Shown here one piece after another: positions 6,067 through 13,242 of a stretch of 15,334 nt of DNA. The stretch is taken from contig CAADSV010000117.1 in assembly GCA_900751665.1 (NCBI GenBank), positions 1-15,334 on the forward strand. The letters are read 5' to 3'. Each line of letters begins with the position of its first letter. Position 1 is the first letter of the stretch. The translations under genes were made by a program, and so were the position numbers. Source of the DNA: an uncultured Collinsella sp. (GTDB taxonomy: Bacteria > Actinomycetota > Coriobacteriia > Coriobacteriales > Coriobacteriaceae). Under the pieces are notes generated by a model. It was not told the DNA's origin and ran no database searches. It worked only from the letters and a program-made list of their open reading frames with translations.

Positions 6067-7254
6067 GTGCAATATCGCGTTGACCCCAAAAGCGGCAACC
6101 GTATCTCGGCGCTGGGGCTGGGTTGCATGAGGTTTCCCGGTGCGCCGGGACGCCCGGATGCGAAGACAGCCGATGCCATCATCTCCCATGCGGTGAAGCA
6201 GGGGATTAACTACCTGGACACGGCCTATCTCTATCCCGGCAACGAGGCTTGCGTGGGCGCTTCGCTTGAGCGCCTGGGCCTACGCGACCAGGTTTTGCTC
6301 GCGACCAAGCTGCCGCATGCTTCGTGCAAATGCGCGGAGGATTTCGACCGCTTTTTTGACGAGCAGCTGCACCGTTTGCGGACTGACCATATCGACTACT
6401 ACCTCATGCACAACATCACCTCGCCCGCGCAGTGGGAGCGCGTGGCAGCTTTGGGTATCGAGGACTGGATTGCGCACCAAAAGGCTGCGGGGCGTATTCG
6501 CCAGATAGGTTTTTCGTACCACGGCAGCGCGGCGGACTTCCTCACGATGCTTGACGCATATGACTGGGACTTTTGCCAGATCCAGTACAACTACGCTGGA
6601 GAGCGCTACCAAGCGGGAACGGCGGGACTCATGGCGGCTGCGGGGAGCGGGCTCGCGGTGTTTGTGATGGAGCCGCTGTTGGGCGGACGTTTAGCGGGCA
6701 AGCTGCCTCCGCGTGCCCGCGCCGTGCTCGATGACGTACGCGATCCGTACCTGAAGACGCCGGCTGCTTGGGGCCTTTCGTGGGTGTGGAACCATCCTCA
6801 AGTCACGATGCTGCTTTCGGGCATGACCGATACCGCGCAGGTGGACGAGAATGCGGCATTGGCGGATCGCGCACTGCCGGATTCGATGACAACAGGGCAG
6901 CTCGATACCATCGCACGCGTGCTGGGAGAGTTTGAGAAATCGAATCGCGTGCCCTGTACGGGGTGCGGCTACTGCATGCCGTGCCCCAAGGGCATCAATA
7001 TTCCCGGTTGCTTTGGCGCCTACAACGCGAGCTATGCGCATAGTTGGTTTACGGGGCTGTCTCAATACTTTACGGCGAGCGCGGTGCGGACGAACGAGCC
7101 CAAGCTGGTGAGCAATTGCGTCAAGTGTGGCAAATGCGCACGTCACTGTCCGCAGCACATTGATATTCCCGAGCGTCTCGACGATGTGCGCCGACGTTTC
7201 CAGCCTGGCCTCGTAACGGCCGCGCTTAAAGCCTTTTGCAAAACGCGCTCCTGA
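6067..7254 (+). CDS. Aldo/keto reductase with C-terminal dicluster [4Fe-4S] ferredoxin domain
   Basis: A 395-residue protein with two parts. Residues 1 to about 285 form an AKR (alpha/beta)8 barrel with the catalytic tetrad D51 and Y56 (LDTAYLYPGNE), K81 (LLATKLPH) and H115 (DYYLMHN). Residues 290-370 carry two ferredoxin-like motifs: C297, C300, C303, C306 (PCTGCGYCMPCPKGINIP) and C351, C354, C357, C361 (CVKCGKCARHCPQHIDIP). Such fusions are common in anaerobes and are thought to link NAD(P)H chemistry on small carbonyl compounds to low-potential electron carriers; the substrate is unknown. The GTG start is preceded by GAGAGG 7 bases upstream. The TGA stop lies within the first copy of a palindromic repeat, so that element appears to have defined the C-terminus. 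Direct repeats lie in the upstream region. Confidence 0.9.
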   Translation: MQYRVDPKSGNRISALGLGCMRFPGAPGRPDAKTADAIISHAVKQGINYLDTAYLYPGNEACVGASLERLGLRDQVLLATKLPHASCKCAEDFDRFFDEQLHRLRTDHIDYYLMHNITSPAQWERVAALGIEDWIAHQKAAGRIRQIGFSYHGSAADFLTMLDAYDWDFCQIQYNYAGERYQAGTAGLMAAAGSGLAVFVMEPLLGGRLAGKLPPRARAVLDDVRDPYLKTPAAWGLSWVWNHPQVTMLLSGMTDTAQVDENAALADRALPDSMTTGQLDTIARVLGEFEKSNRVPCTGCGYCMPCPKGINIPGCFGAYNASYAHSWFTGLSQYFTASAVRTNEPKLVSNCVKCGKCARHCPQHIDIPERLDDVRRRFQPGLVTAALKAFCKTRS

Positions 7255-7342
7255 TGCCCCTTTTATAACTTGCGGTGGAATAGTTCCTGTTTGCGGCAAA
7301 ATAGGGCTTAAACAGGAACTATTCCACCGCAACTGAAGGGGG
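7251..7342. repeat. Palindromic element, copy 1
   Basis: A 23-bp perfect inverted repeat (7270-7292 and 7310-7332, beginning TTGCGGTGGAATAG) encloses a 17-base loop. Outer CCCCTT and AAGGGG segments extend the symmetry. The unit matches copy 2 at 8438-8531 nearly base for base, from CTGATGCCCC at the left to AGGGGG at the right. Part of the arm motif recurs directly in the loop (TTGCGGTGGAATAG then TTGCGGCAAAATAG). The left end contains the stop codon of the preceding gene; the right end gives the AAGGGGG ribosome-binding site of the next. It has the look of a REP- or MITE-like dispersed element and would form a long hairpin in RNA. Confidence 0.8.
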
Positions 7343-7347
7343 CTGTC

Positions 7348-8367
7348 GTGGGCCATCGGGATTCATGCGATGATTTGCGCGAGGTTCGTTGGGGCGTTTT
7401 GGGCGCTGGGCACATTTCACATCGATTTGCATCGTCGCTCAAGGAGGTGGACGGGGCACGGCTTGTGGCTGCCGCCGGTCGCACTCCTTCGCATGTTGAG
7501 GAGTTTTGCAGGGCGTTTTCGATTGATGCCGCGCACAGTTATGCCACGGCTGACGATAGCGGCGATGCGGCTTATGATGCGCTGATTGCCGACCCCGATG
7601 TCGACGCAATCTACTTGGCTCTTCCACATGGCATGCATGCGCATTGGGTCTGTCGGGCGCTGCGCGCGGGAAAGGCCGTACTGTGCGAAAAGCCGGCCGT
7701 TTTGAATGAAGAAGAGGCCCGTGCGATCACCTCCGTTTCCCGCGAGTGCGGTGTGCCGTTTATGGAGGCGATGAAAAATCGGTTTTGTCCGATGCATACT
7801 CGCGTGAAGGGCTTGCTTGCGTCGGGTGAGCTTGGCCGTATTGTCTCGATTGAAAGCGTACAAAAGCTCGATTACGGCGAGTCTCCTTCGGGCTATCTGC
7901 TTGATCCGTTGCAGGGCGGCTGTCTATATGACATGGGCTGCTATGCGGTCGGGTGGTTTGAGGATCTGCTTGCGGGTGCGTGCGATGTTTCGTCTCGTGA
8001 AGTTCGCTGGCGCGACGTATCGGGCGGCCGCGTGGATTGGGCCGATGAGATCCATATGAGCGTCGGCGGCATACCCATTCATATGGTTTGCGACGGCAAA
8101 GCAGCATATGAAAGCCGCTTAACGATTGTCTGCGAGCGTGGCTCGTTAGAAATCGAGCGCCTCCATCGCCCCGAGCTCGCCCATGTGAAGTACTTCGACG
8201 GACGAGTACTCGAAATCGACGCCCCGTTTGAGGTCGATGACTTTTACGGCGAAGCTTCGCATGCGACCCAGCTCATCCGGGCGGGGAAACTCGAGAGTTC
8301 CGTCATGCCCCTTGCCGCCACGCAGCGCTGCGCGCGCATTATCGATGCAATCCGTCTAGCCCTCTAG
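7348..8367 (+). CDS. Gfo/Idh/MocA family NAD(P)-dependent oxidoreductase
   Basis: A 339-residue protein of usual family length. The N-terminal Rossmann fold has G16-V-L-G-A-G21 (RWGVLGAGHISHRF), followed by DAIYLALPHGMHAHW and the family hallmark CEKPAVLNEEEA (E114-K115-P116), whose lysine is catalytic. The C-terminal half carries GGCLYDMGCYAVGW, the usual position of the second active-site motif, followed by a beta-sheet substrate domain. Members oxidise or reduce sugars, inositols or dihydrodiols (trans-1,2-dihydrobenzene-1,2-diol dehydrogenases have a similar GCYA motif); the substrate cannot be named. The GTG start lies 5 bases after an AAGGGGG sequence, which belongs to the end of palindromic copy 1. 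Most related proteins start nearer RWGVLGAG, so the first 13 residues are an extension. Confidence 0.9.
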   Translation: MGHRDSCDDLREVRWGVLGAGHISHRFASSLKEVDGARLVAAAGRTPSHVEEFCRAFSIDAAHSYATADDSGDAAYDALIADPDVDAIYLALPHGMHAHWVCRALRAGKAVLCEKPAVLNEEEARAITSVSRECGVPFMEAMKNRFCPMHTRVKGLLASGELGRIVSIESVQKLDYGESPSGYLLDPLQGGCLYDMGCYAVGWFEDLLAGACDVSSREVRWRDVSGGRVDWADEIHMSVGGIPIHMVCDGKAAYESRLTIVCERGSLEIERLHRPELAHVKYFDGRVLEIDAPFEVDDFYGEASHATQLIRAGKLESSVMPLAATQRCARIIDAIRLAL

Positions 8368-8437
8368 GACTTGGCGTTGACGCGTAGGGGATCATGACGC
8401 CGACGCCCGTAGCCGTAGTGCTCGGTGGCCCGCATCT

Positions 8438-8531
8438 CTGATGCCCCTTTTATAAGTTGCGGTGGAATAGTTCCTGTTTGCGGCAGAATAGGGGCCAAAC
8501 AGGAACTATTTCACCGCAACTGATGAGGGGG
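8438..8531. repeat. Palindromic element, copy 2
   Basis: Arms at 8455-8480 and 8496-8521 (26 bp, one mismatch that is a G-U pair in RNA) enclose a 15-base loop. The sequence differs from copy 1 at only a few positions, mostly in the loop, plus a 2-base insertion near the right end. The right end again lies within the ribosome-binding region of the next gene (nfo). The bases between the oxidoreductase stop (8367) and the element hold nothing I recognise. Confidence 0.8.
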
Positions 8532-8539
8532 AGCTGGAG

Positions 8540-9406
8540 ATGCTGACGATTGGGTGTCATCTTTCGACGACGAAGGGCTATCGGGCAATGGGGGAGACGG
8601 CGCTATCCATTGGCGCCAACACCTTTGCATTCTTTACGCGCAACCCGCGCGGCGGCAAGGCGAAAGATCTTGACATGGATGACGTGGCGGCCCTGCGCGA
8701 GCTTATGGAGCAAAACGACTTTGGCCCGCTCGTGGCTCATGCCCCCTATACCTATAACCCCTGCTCGGCCAAAGAGCGGGCGCGCGAGTTTGCCCTGGAG
8801 GCAATGGCCGAGGACTTGCGGCGCATGGAAGCGCTGCCCGGCAACTACTACAACTTCCATCCCGGTGCGCATGTGGGGCAGGGCTCCGACGCCGGCATTC
8901 AGATGATCGTCGACACCTTGTGTCAGGTGATGTTTGAGGGGCAGCAGACGACGGTGTTGCTCGAGACCATGGCGGGAAAGGGTACCGAGGTGGGCCGTAG
9001 CTTTGAAGAGCTGGCGCGCATCATTGAGGGTGTTGTCGACAAGTGCCCCGAGCTATCGGCCAAGCTGGGCGTGTGTCTGGACACCTGCCATGTGAGCGAC
9101 GCCGGCTATGACATCGTCCACGATCTTGACGGTGTGCTCGATGAGTTCGATCGCGTGGTGGGTATCGAGCGCCTGCATGCCGTACACATCAACGATTCGA
9201 AGAACCCCTGTGGCGCCCATAAAGATCGTCACGAGTGCATCGGCAAGGGATACCTTGGCAGCGAGGAGTTTGGCGGCGGTATGCGGGTTATGCAGAATAT
9301 TGTATCGAATGGCCGCTTGCGCGCATTGCCATTCATTTTGGAGACACCGAACGAACTTGCAGGTTATGCGGCTGAAATCAACCTGTTAAGGTCGTTGCAG
9401 CAGTAA
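8540..9406 (+). CDS. nfo: Endonuclease IV (AP endonuclease)
   Basis: A 288-residue TIM-barrel nuclease that cuts the DNA backbone 5' to abasic sites in base excision repair. The tri-zinc ligands line up with E. coli Nfo: H68 (VAHAPYTYN), H107 and H111 (NFHPGAHVGQG), E142 (LLETMAGKGTEVG), D181 and H184 (VCLDTCHVSDAGYD), H216 (LHAVHINDSKN), D229 and H231 (HKDRHECIGKGYLG) and E268 (FILETP). Length matches the family (about 280). AGGGGGAG lies 6 bases before the ATG and adjoins the end of palindromic copy 2, so the hairpin sits directly in the 5' leader. It is the last gene of the rightward series that starts with the aldo/keto reductase; I see no strong terminator after it. Confidence 0.95.
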   Translation: MLTIGCHLSTTKGYRAMGETALSIGANTFAFFTRNPRGGKAKDLDMDDVAALRELMEQNDFGPLVAHAPYTYNPCSAKERAREFALEAMAEDLRRMEALPGNYYNFHPGAHVGQGSDAGIQMIVDTLCQVMFEGQQTTVLLETMAGKGTEVGRSFEELARIIEGVVDKCPELSAKLGVCLDTCHVSDAGYDIVHDLDGVLDEFDRVVGIERLHAVHINDSKNPCGAHKDRHECIGKGYLGSEEFGGGMRVMQNIVSNGRLRALPFILETPNELAGYAAEINLLRSLQQ

Positions 9407-9467
9407 TGGCTGCCATAAAGTGGAGTGCTTCATTCACGTTATGGGTTTGTTTCAATCAGTTTTCTAA

Positions 9468-9496
9468 TTGCAGATTCTTCCAAGCGGGTGCATAAT
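9468..9496 (+). promoter_or_regulatory. Promoter of the amino acid ABC transporter operon
   Basis: TTGCAG (9468-9473) and CATAAT (9491-9496) are 17 bases apart, a good sigma-70-type match. The transcript would start about 50 bases before the lipoprotein start codon. Confidence 0.55.
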
Positions 9497-9553
9497 AACC
9501 CTCAGTTTTTGCAGACCTCTGAATCAAACGGGGTCACCGGAAGGAGACTGATT

Positions 9554-10414
9554 ATGAAGCTGAAGAAGCTTGGCGCATTTGCCGCCACGGGTGCTATGGC
9601 GCTCGCCCTCGCTCTGACGGGCTGCGGCTCGTCCAACGCCACCTCTGGTTCTGATGCCGGTTCCAGCAGCTCTGACGACGCCAAGGTCGAGAAGGTCGAC
9701 GGCTCCAAGGAGTACGCGCTCGTCAAGGACGGTACGCTGACCGTCGGCACCTCTGCCGAGTACGCTCCGTTTGAGTACAAGGATGACAACGGCGATTATC
9801 AGGGCTTTGACCTTGAGCTCATCAAGGCTATCGGCGACAAGCTGGGCCTGGATGTCGAGTATGTCAACAATGACTTTGACACGCTGGTTCCGGGCGTCGC
9901 TTCGGGTGCCAAATATGACGTCTCCATCGCGGCTATCACCGACACGCCCGAGCGTGAGAAGGAAGTCACTTTCTCCGATTCCTACTACATGGACGATCAG
10001 GCTATCGTGACCAAGGTCGATAACACCGACATCACGGCCGACAACTACAGCGAGAAGCTCAACAACGCCGATGCTACCATCATCGTCCAGTCTGGCTCGA
10101 CCGCCGAGTCCTTTGCCCAGGAGAACTTCCCCAAGGCCAAGATTGTCCCCTACAAGGACGCCACCGAGTGCTTCAGCGCCCTGCAGTCCGATAAGGGCGA
10201 CGCCGTAGTCACCAACCGCTCCGTTGCCAGCCAGCTGACCGCCGAGCAGTTCAACACCTGCCAGACCATTAAGCAGATTAGCACCGGCGAGGAGTACGCC
10301 ATCGCCATCAACCAGGGCAACACCAAGCTCAAGGACGACATCAACCAGGCCATCAAGGACCTGACCGACGACGGTACCGTTGACGCCCTCATGGCTAAGT
10401 ACAACATCAAGTAA
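9554..10414 (+). CDS. Amino acid ABC transporter substrate-binding lipoprotein (family 3)
   Basis: A 286-residue extracellular solute-binding protein. The lipoprotein signal is residues 1-23 with lipobox L21-T-G-C24, where C24 would carry the lipid anchor. It is followed by a Ser/Asp-rich tether (about 25-50). The mature domain has the family 3 signature: LTVGTSAEYAPFEYKDDNGDYQGFDLELIKAIGDKLG, then DTLVPGVASGAKYDVSIAAIT with TPEREKEVTFSDSYY, and TGEEYAIAINQGN near the end. This family binds polar amino acids such as Gln, Glu, Arg, His or cystine; the ligand cannot be fixed from sequence alone. The frame continues upstream to 9425, but AAGGAG (9541-9546) and the signal peptide fix the ATG at 9554. 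It heads the operon with permease and ATPase; a hairpin after it probably keeps its transcript in excess. Confidence 0.93.
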   Translation: MKLKKLGAFAATGAMALALALTGCGSSNATSGSDAGSSSSDDAKVEKVDGSKEYALVKDGTLTVGTSAEYAPFEYKDDNGDYQGFDLELIKAIGDKLGLDVEYVNNDFDTLVPGVASGAKYDVSIAAITDTPEREKEVTFSDSYYMDDQAIVTKVDNTDITADNYSEKLNNADATIIVQSGSTAESFAQENFPKAKIVPYKDATECFSALQSDKGDAVVTNRSVASQLTAEQFNTCQTIKQISTGEEYAIAINQGNTKLKDDINQAIKDLTDDGTVDALMAKYNIK

Positions 10415-10436
10415 AATAGCTACTTGATTGCTCGCG

Positions 10437-10467
10437 GGCCCTTTCCGTTTTGGCGGAGAGGGCCTTT
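10437..10467 (+). terminator. Intercistronic hairpin, probable partial terminator
   Basis: GGCCCTTTCCG (10437-10447) and CGGAGAGGGCC (10454-10464) form an 11-bp stem (one G-U) with a 6-base loop, followed by only three T. It lies between the binding-protein and permease genes, where partial termination or 3'-end protection commonly raises the yield of the binding protein. Confidence 0.6.
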
Positions 10468-10532
10468 GCGCTTCTCTTGACGGAGAGTATTTCCGTCTCG
10501 TTTTGCCGGCAACTTCTACGATAGGAGCCACC

Positions 10533-11894
10533 TTGTCTCGACTGAACAAAGGAGCCGCGGAGCAGCGTTTTCCACTGCCTGCCTTGCTTCAAAAGCTAGC
10601 CTGCGCCATGGCCGTGACGCTCGCGCTGGTGTGCGCAGGGGCATATGCGCCCACGACCGCCCAGGCGCTTGAGACCGCAAAGATTACCGCCCGACCCAAC
10701 ACTGGTTCGGGCAGCGCTGTGGTCGGCGGTACCGAGACGCGCATTACCTGGGAGGTCCAGGCCGATGCCGATGAGGAGCTGAGCGGTCTTTCGCTGACGT
10801 TTGTCGACGGCACGACGTTTGGTACCGATGACACGCGATTGACGATGCTCTCGGGCGAGGACCTCATGGATCGTACGCCCATGAAGCCCACGTGCAAGGC
10901 TGACGGCCAGACGCTCAAGATTGATTTTGGCGAGACGGCGCCTGCCGGCGGCTATTTCCGTGTCGAGGTTTACGGCGTGACGTTTCCCGTCGAGGGCGGC
11001 GATGAGGCCTTTAGTGGCACCTATACGCTCGCCGACGGTTCGACCAAGAAGATTTCAAAAATTCCTTCCGTCGAGATCAAGGGCGTGACGGCCTTCGATA
11101 ACTTCCTGGCCGATCTTAAGGAGCAGCCGTGGGTCGAGGCCTGGAACTCCAATATGTTCCTGCGCCTGTTCTTGAACCCGGTCATTTTGGTCCAAAGCCT
11201 GCCGATCGTCTTTAAGGGCTTCCTTATGTCGCTCTCGATCGTGCTTGTGGCGTTTCCGCTGGCAATTCCCTTTGGCTTTGCCCTGTCGCTCATGCGCATA
11301 TCCAAGTCGCGCATCCTGCGTTGCCTTGCCGGCATCTATGTGAATATCATCCGCGGTACGCCGGCGTTCCTGCAGATCTATATCGCGTTCTTCGGTCTGC
11401 CGTTGGCCGGCGTCAAGGTGGACGACTATGTCTTGGGCGTTATCGTCATGGCCATGAATTCGTCTGCCTATCTGTGTGAGATCTTCCGCGCCGGTATTCA
11501 GTCGATCCCCAAGGGCCAAAACGAGGCTGCGCGTTCGCTGGGCATGAACGCGTTCCAGACGCTGCTCTATGTCATGATTCCGCAGACGTTCCGCAATGTT
11601 TTGCCTACGCTGACCAGCGAGTTTATCTTGCTTTACAAGGATACGTCGCTGCTTGCCGCCGTGGGTGTGGTCGAGATCGTCATGAACGCCCGTACCATCG
11701 TGGCCACGACGGGCTCCATTACACCGTACGTGGTTGCCGCCCTGTTCTATCTGGTCATCACCCTGCCGCTTGCGCGCTTGGTGAGCGGTCTTGAGGCGAG
11801 ACTGCTGGGTACGGCCGAAACCAAAAAGAAGCGTCCCACCAAGAGCGCCGGGCAGGTTGTCGCGACGCCTGCCGATCACATCGCCGGTCTGTAA
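10533..11894 (+). CDS. Amino acid ABC transporter permease with N-terminal signal peptide and extracytoplasmic domain
   Basis: A 453-residue protein about twice the usual 220-230 of GlnP/HisM permeases. Residues about 12-45 form a signal peptide (core ACAMAVTLALVCAGAYA, possible cleavage after TTAQA). Residues 46-195 are a soluble beta-rich domain (for example TRITWEVQADADEELSGLSL and GGYFRVEVYGVTFPVEGG) that I do not recognise. It has no family 3 binding-protein motif, so this is not the known binding-protein/permease fusion. Residues 210-430 are the transmembrane domain: NIIRGTPAFLQIYIAFFGLP and the EAA coupling loop EAARSLGMNAFQTLLYVMIP (from E331), followed by LLYKDTSLLAAVGVVE. The start is TTG with TAGGAG 5 bases upstream; an upstream in-frame ATG at 10428 would begin before the intercistronic hairpin and is unlikely. 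TAA overlaps the ribosome-binding site of the ATPase gene. Confidence 0.88.
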   Translation: MSRLNKGAAEQRFPLPALLQKLACAMAVTLALVCAGAYAPTTAQALETAKITARPNTGSGSAVVGGTETRITWEVQADADEELSGLSLTFVDGTTFGTDDTRLTMLSGEDLMDRTPMKPTCKADGQTLKIDFGETAPAGGYFRVEVYGVTFPVEGGDEAFSGTYTLADGSTKKISKIPSVEIKGVTAFDNFLADLKEQPWVEAWNSNMFLRLFLNPVILVQSLPIVFKGFLMSLSIVLVAFPLAIPFGFALSLMRISKSRILRCLAGIYVNIIRGTPAFLQIYIAFFGLPLAGVKVDDYVLGVIVMAMNSSAYLCEIFRAGIQSIPKGQNEAARSLGMNAFQTLLYVMIPQTFRNVLPTLTSEFILLYKDTSLLAAVGVVEIVMNARTIVATTGSITPYVVAALFYLVITLPLARLVSGLEARLLGTAETKKKRPTKSAGQVVATPADHIAGL

Positions 11895-11906
11895 GGAGGT
11901 CCTATC

Positions 11907-12659
11907 ATGAGCGAAACCAATAACTCGAACGAGGTCGTCGTCAGCATCAAGAACCTCCAGAAGGCCTTTGGCGATAACGTGGTCCTGCGCGATATCGATC
12001 TGGATGTGCACAAGGGCGAGGTCGTCGTAGTCCTGGGTCCTTCGGGCTCGGGCAAGTCGACGATGCTTCGCTGCATCAATCGTCTGGAGCATCCTACGAG
12101 TGGTTCGATTGTCGTTGAGGGCGTGGACGTGTGCGCCAAGGGCGTCGACCTTAACAAGGTACGTACGCATCTGGGTATGGTGTTCCAGCAGTTCAATTTG
12201 TTCCCGCACCTGTCAGTCAAAAAGAACGTCATGCTTGCGCAACAAAAGGTGCTCAAGCGCAGCAAGGAAGAGGCCGAGAAGATCGCCGTCGAGGAGCTGA
12301 CCAAGGTTGGTCTTGCTGAGCGCATCGATTTTATGCCGAGTCAGCTTTCGGGCGGCCAGCAGCAGCGCGTTGCCATCGCCCGCGCCCTGTCGATGAACCC
12401 GCACGTCATGCTCTTTGACGAGGCCACCTCGGCGCTCGACCCTGAGCTCGTGCGCGACGTCTTGGGCGTCATGCGCGACCTGGCGCACGACGGTATGACC
12501 ATGATCGTCGTGACGCACGAGATGGGCTTTGCCCGCGATGTCGCCGACCGCGTCGTCTTTATGGACGGTGGCGTCATTGTGGAAGAGGGTACGCCGAGCG
12601 AGGTCTTCGACCATCCTAAGAGCGAGCGCACCAAGGCGTTCTTGGGCAATATCTCGTAG
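11907..12659 (+). CDS. Amino acid ABC transporter ATP-binding protein (GlnQ/HisP type)
   Basis: A 250-residue ABC ATPase that powers the importer from the cytoplasmic side. Motifs in order: Walker A G44-PSGSGKST52, Q-loop at MVFQQFNLFPHLSV (Q94/Q95), ABC signature LSGGQQQRVAIARAL (147-161), Walker B VMLFDEATSALDPE with catalytic E172, and H-loop H204 in VVTHEMGFARDVADRV. The MVFQQFNLFPH and THEMGFAR segments are typical of the polar amino acid (PAAT) subfamily. AAGGAGG overlaps the permease stop, and the ATG is 12 bases after it, showing translational coupling. A very strong terminator follows. Specificity follows from the binding protein and is not known. Confidence 0.95.
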   Translation: MSETNNSNEVVVSIKNLQKAFGDNVVLRDIDLDVHKGEVVVVLGPSGSGKSTMLRCINRLEHPTSGSIVVEGVDVCAKGVDLNKVRTHLGMVFQQFNLFPHLSVKKNVMLAQQKVLKRSKEEAEKIAVEELTKVGLAERIDFMPSQLSGGQQQRVAIARALSMNPHVMLFDEATSALDPELVRDVLGVMRDLAHDGMTMIVVTHEMGFARDVADRVVFMDGGVIVEEGTPSEVFDHPKSERTKAFLGNIS

Positions 12660-12680
12660 CCGGTTGATGTAACTGCCGTT

Positions 12681-12726
12681 ACAAAAGAGCGGGGGCTGGA
12701 CTTGAATCCAGCCCCCGCTCTTTTGT
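12681..12726. terminator. Bidirectional terminator between transporter operon and flavodoxin
   Basis: Left arm 12681-12700 and right arm 12707-12726 form a perfect 20-bp stem (GC core GAGCGGGGGCTGGA) with a 6-base loop. The arms begin with ACAAAAG and end with CTTTTGT, giving a T-tract on either strand. It serves the convergent ATPase and flavodoxin genes. Confidence 0.93.
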
Positions 12727-12776
12727 AGGGATGGGGATGTGCTTTGATGCAGGCTCTTTTGGAAGCCCTGGGTTCG

Positions 12777-13196
12777 TTACGCGAGCTCGGCTCCGAGGGC
12801 CTTGCAAGCGGTCTCGCCCTCGTCGTCGGGCACGTCGTAGCAGATGGTGGAGTCCACGACGTTGACGCCGGCATCGTCGGCGTCGGCCTTCCAGTTGTCC
12901 ATCCACTCGCCCTCGGCCCACGAATAGGAGCCAAAGAGGACGACCTTCTTGTCACCGAGAGTCTCCTTGACCTCGTCCCACATCGGCTGGAACTCATCGT
13001 ACTCGAGTTCCTCGGAGCCCATGGCGGGGCAGCCAAAGGCGAAGGCATCATATTCGGCGGCCTTGTCGGCAGAGAAGTCGGCGCAGGGGATGACCTCGGT
13101 CTCGGCACCGGCATCGGTTGCACCTTCGGCAACGAAGTTTGCCATGACCTCGGTGTTGCCCGTGCCGCTCCAGTAGACGACGGCGATCTTGCTCAT
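12777..13196 (-). CDS. Short-chain flavodoxin
   Basis: A 139-residue FMN electron carrier. The phosphate-binding loop is S10-GTGNTE (VVYWSGTGNTEVMANF). FAFGCPAMGSEELEYDEF is the second flavin-contact loop, and LFGSYSWAEGEWMDNW the third, both standard for clostridial-type flavodoxins. AAAGGA lies about 6 bases before the ATG. It follows the DUF3793 gene by 46 bases on the same strand, so the two are probably one operon under the promoter near 14000. Flavodoxins often replace ferredoxin when iron is scarce, and the neighbouring genes also suggest a metal theme, but no partner is visible here. Confidence 0.93.
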   Translation of the reverse strand: MSKIAVVYWSGTGNTEVMANFVAEGATDAGAETEVIPCADFSADKAAEYDAFAFGCPAMGSEELEYDEFQPMWDEVKETLGDKKVVLFGSYSWAEGEWMDNWKADADDAGVNVVDSTICYDVPDDEGETACKALGAELA

Positions 13197-13242
13197 GTTG
13201 AGTCCTTTCAGTTGTGCGGCAGGTTGCCGCGGCTTCTATGTT

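Noticed and set aside
7251..8531. CRISPR array or inverted repeats of an IS element
   Set aside because: There are only two copies, over 1 kb apart, in the same orientation, and the genes between and beside them are ordinary housekeeping-type enzymes with no transposase or cas gene.
9524..10549. A 341-codon minus-strand frame opposite the binding-protein gene
   Set aside because: Low-complexity shadow of the lipoprotein gene, running through its promoter-proximal region; no ribosome-binding site or family match. The same holds for the 384-codon frame at 11055-12209.
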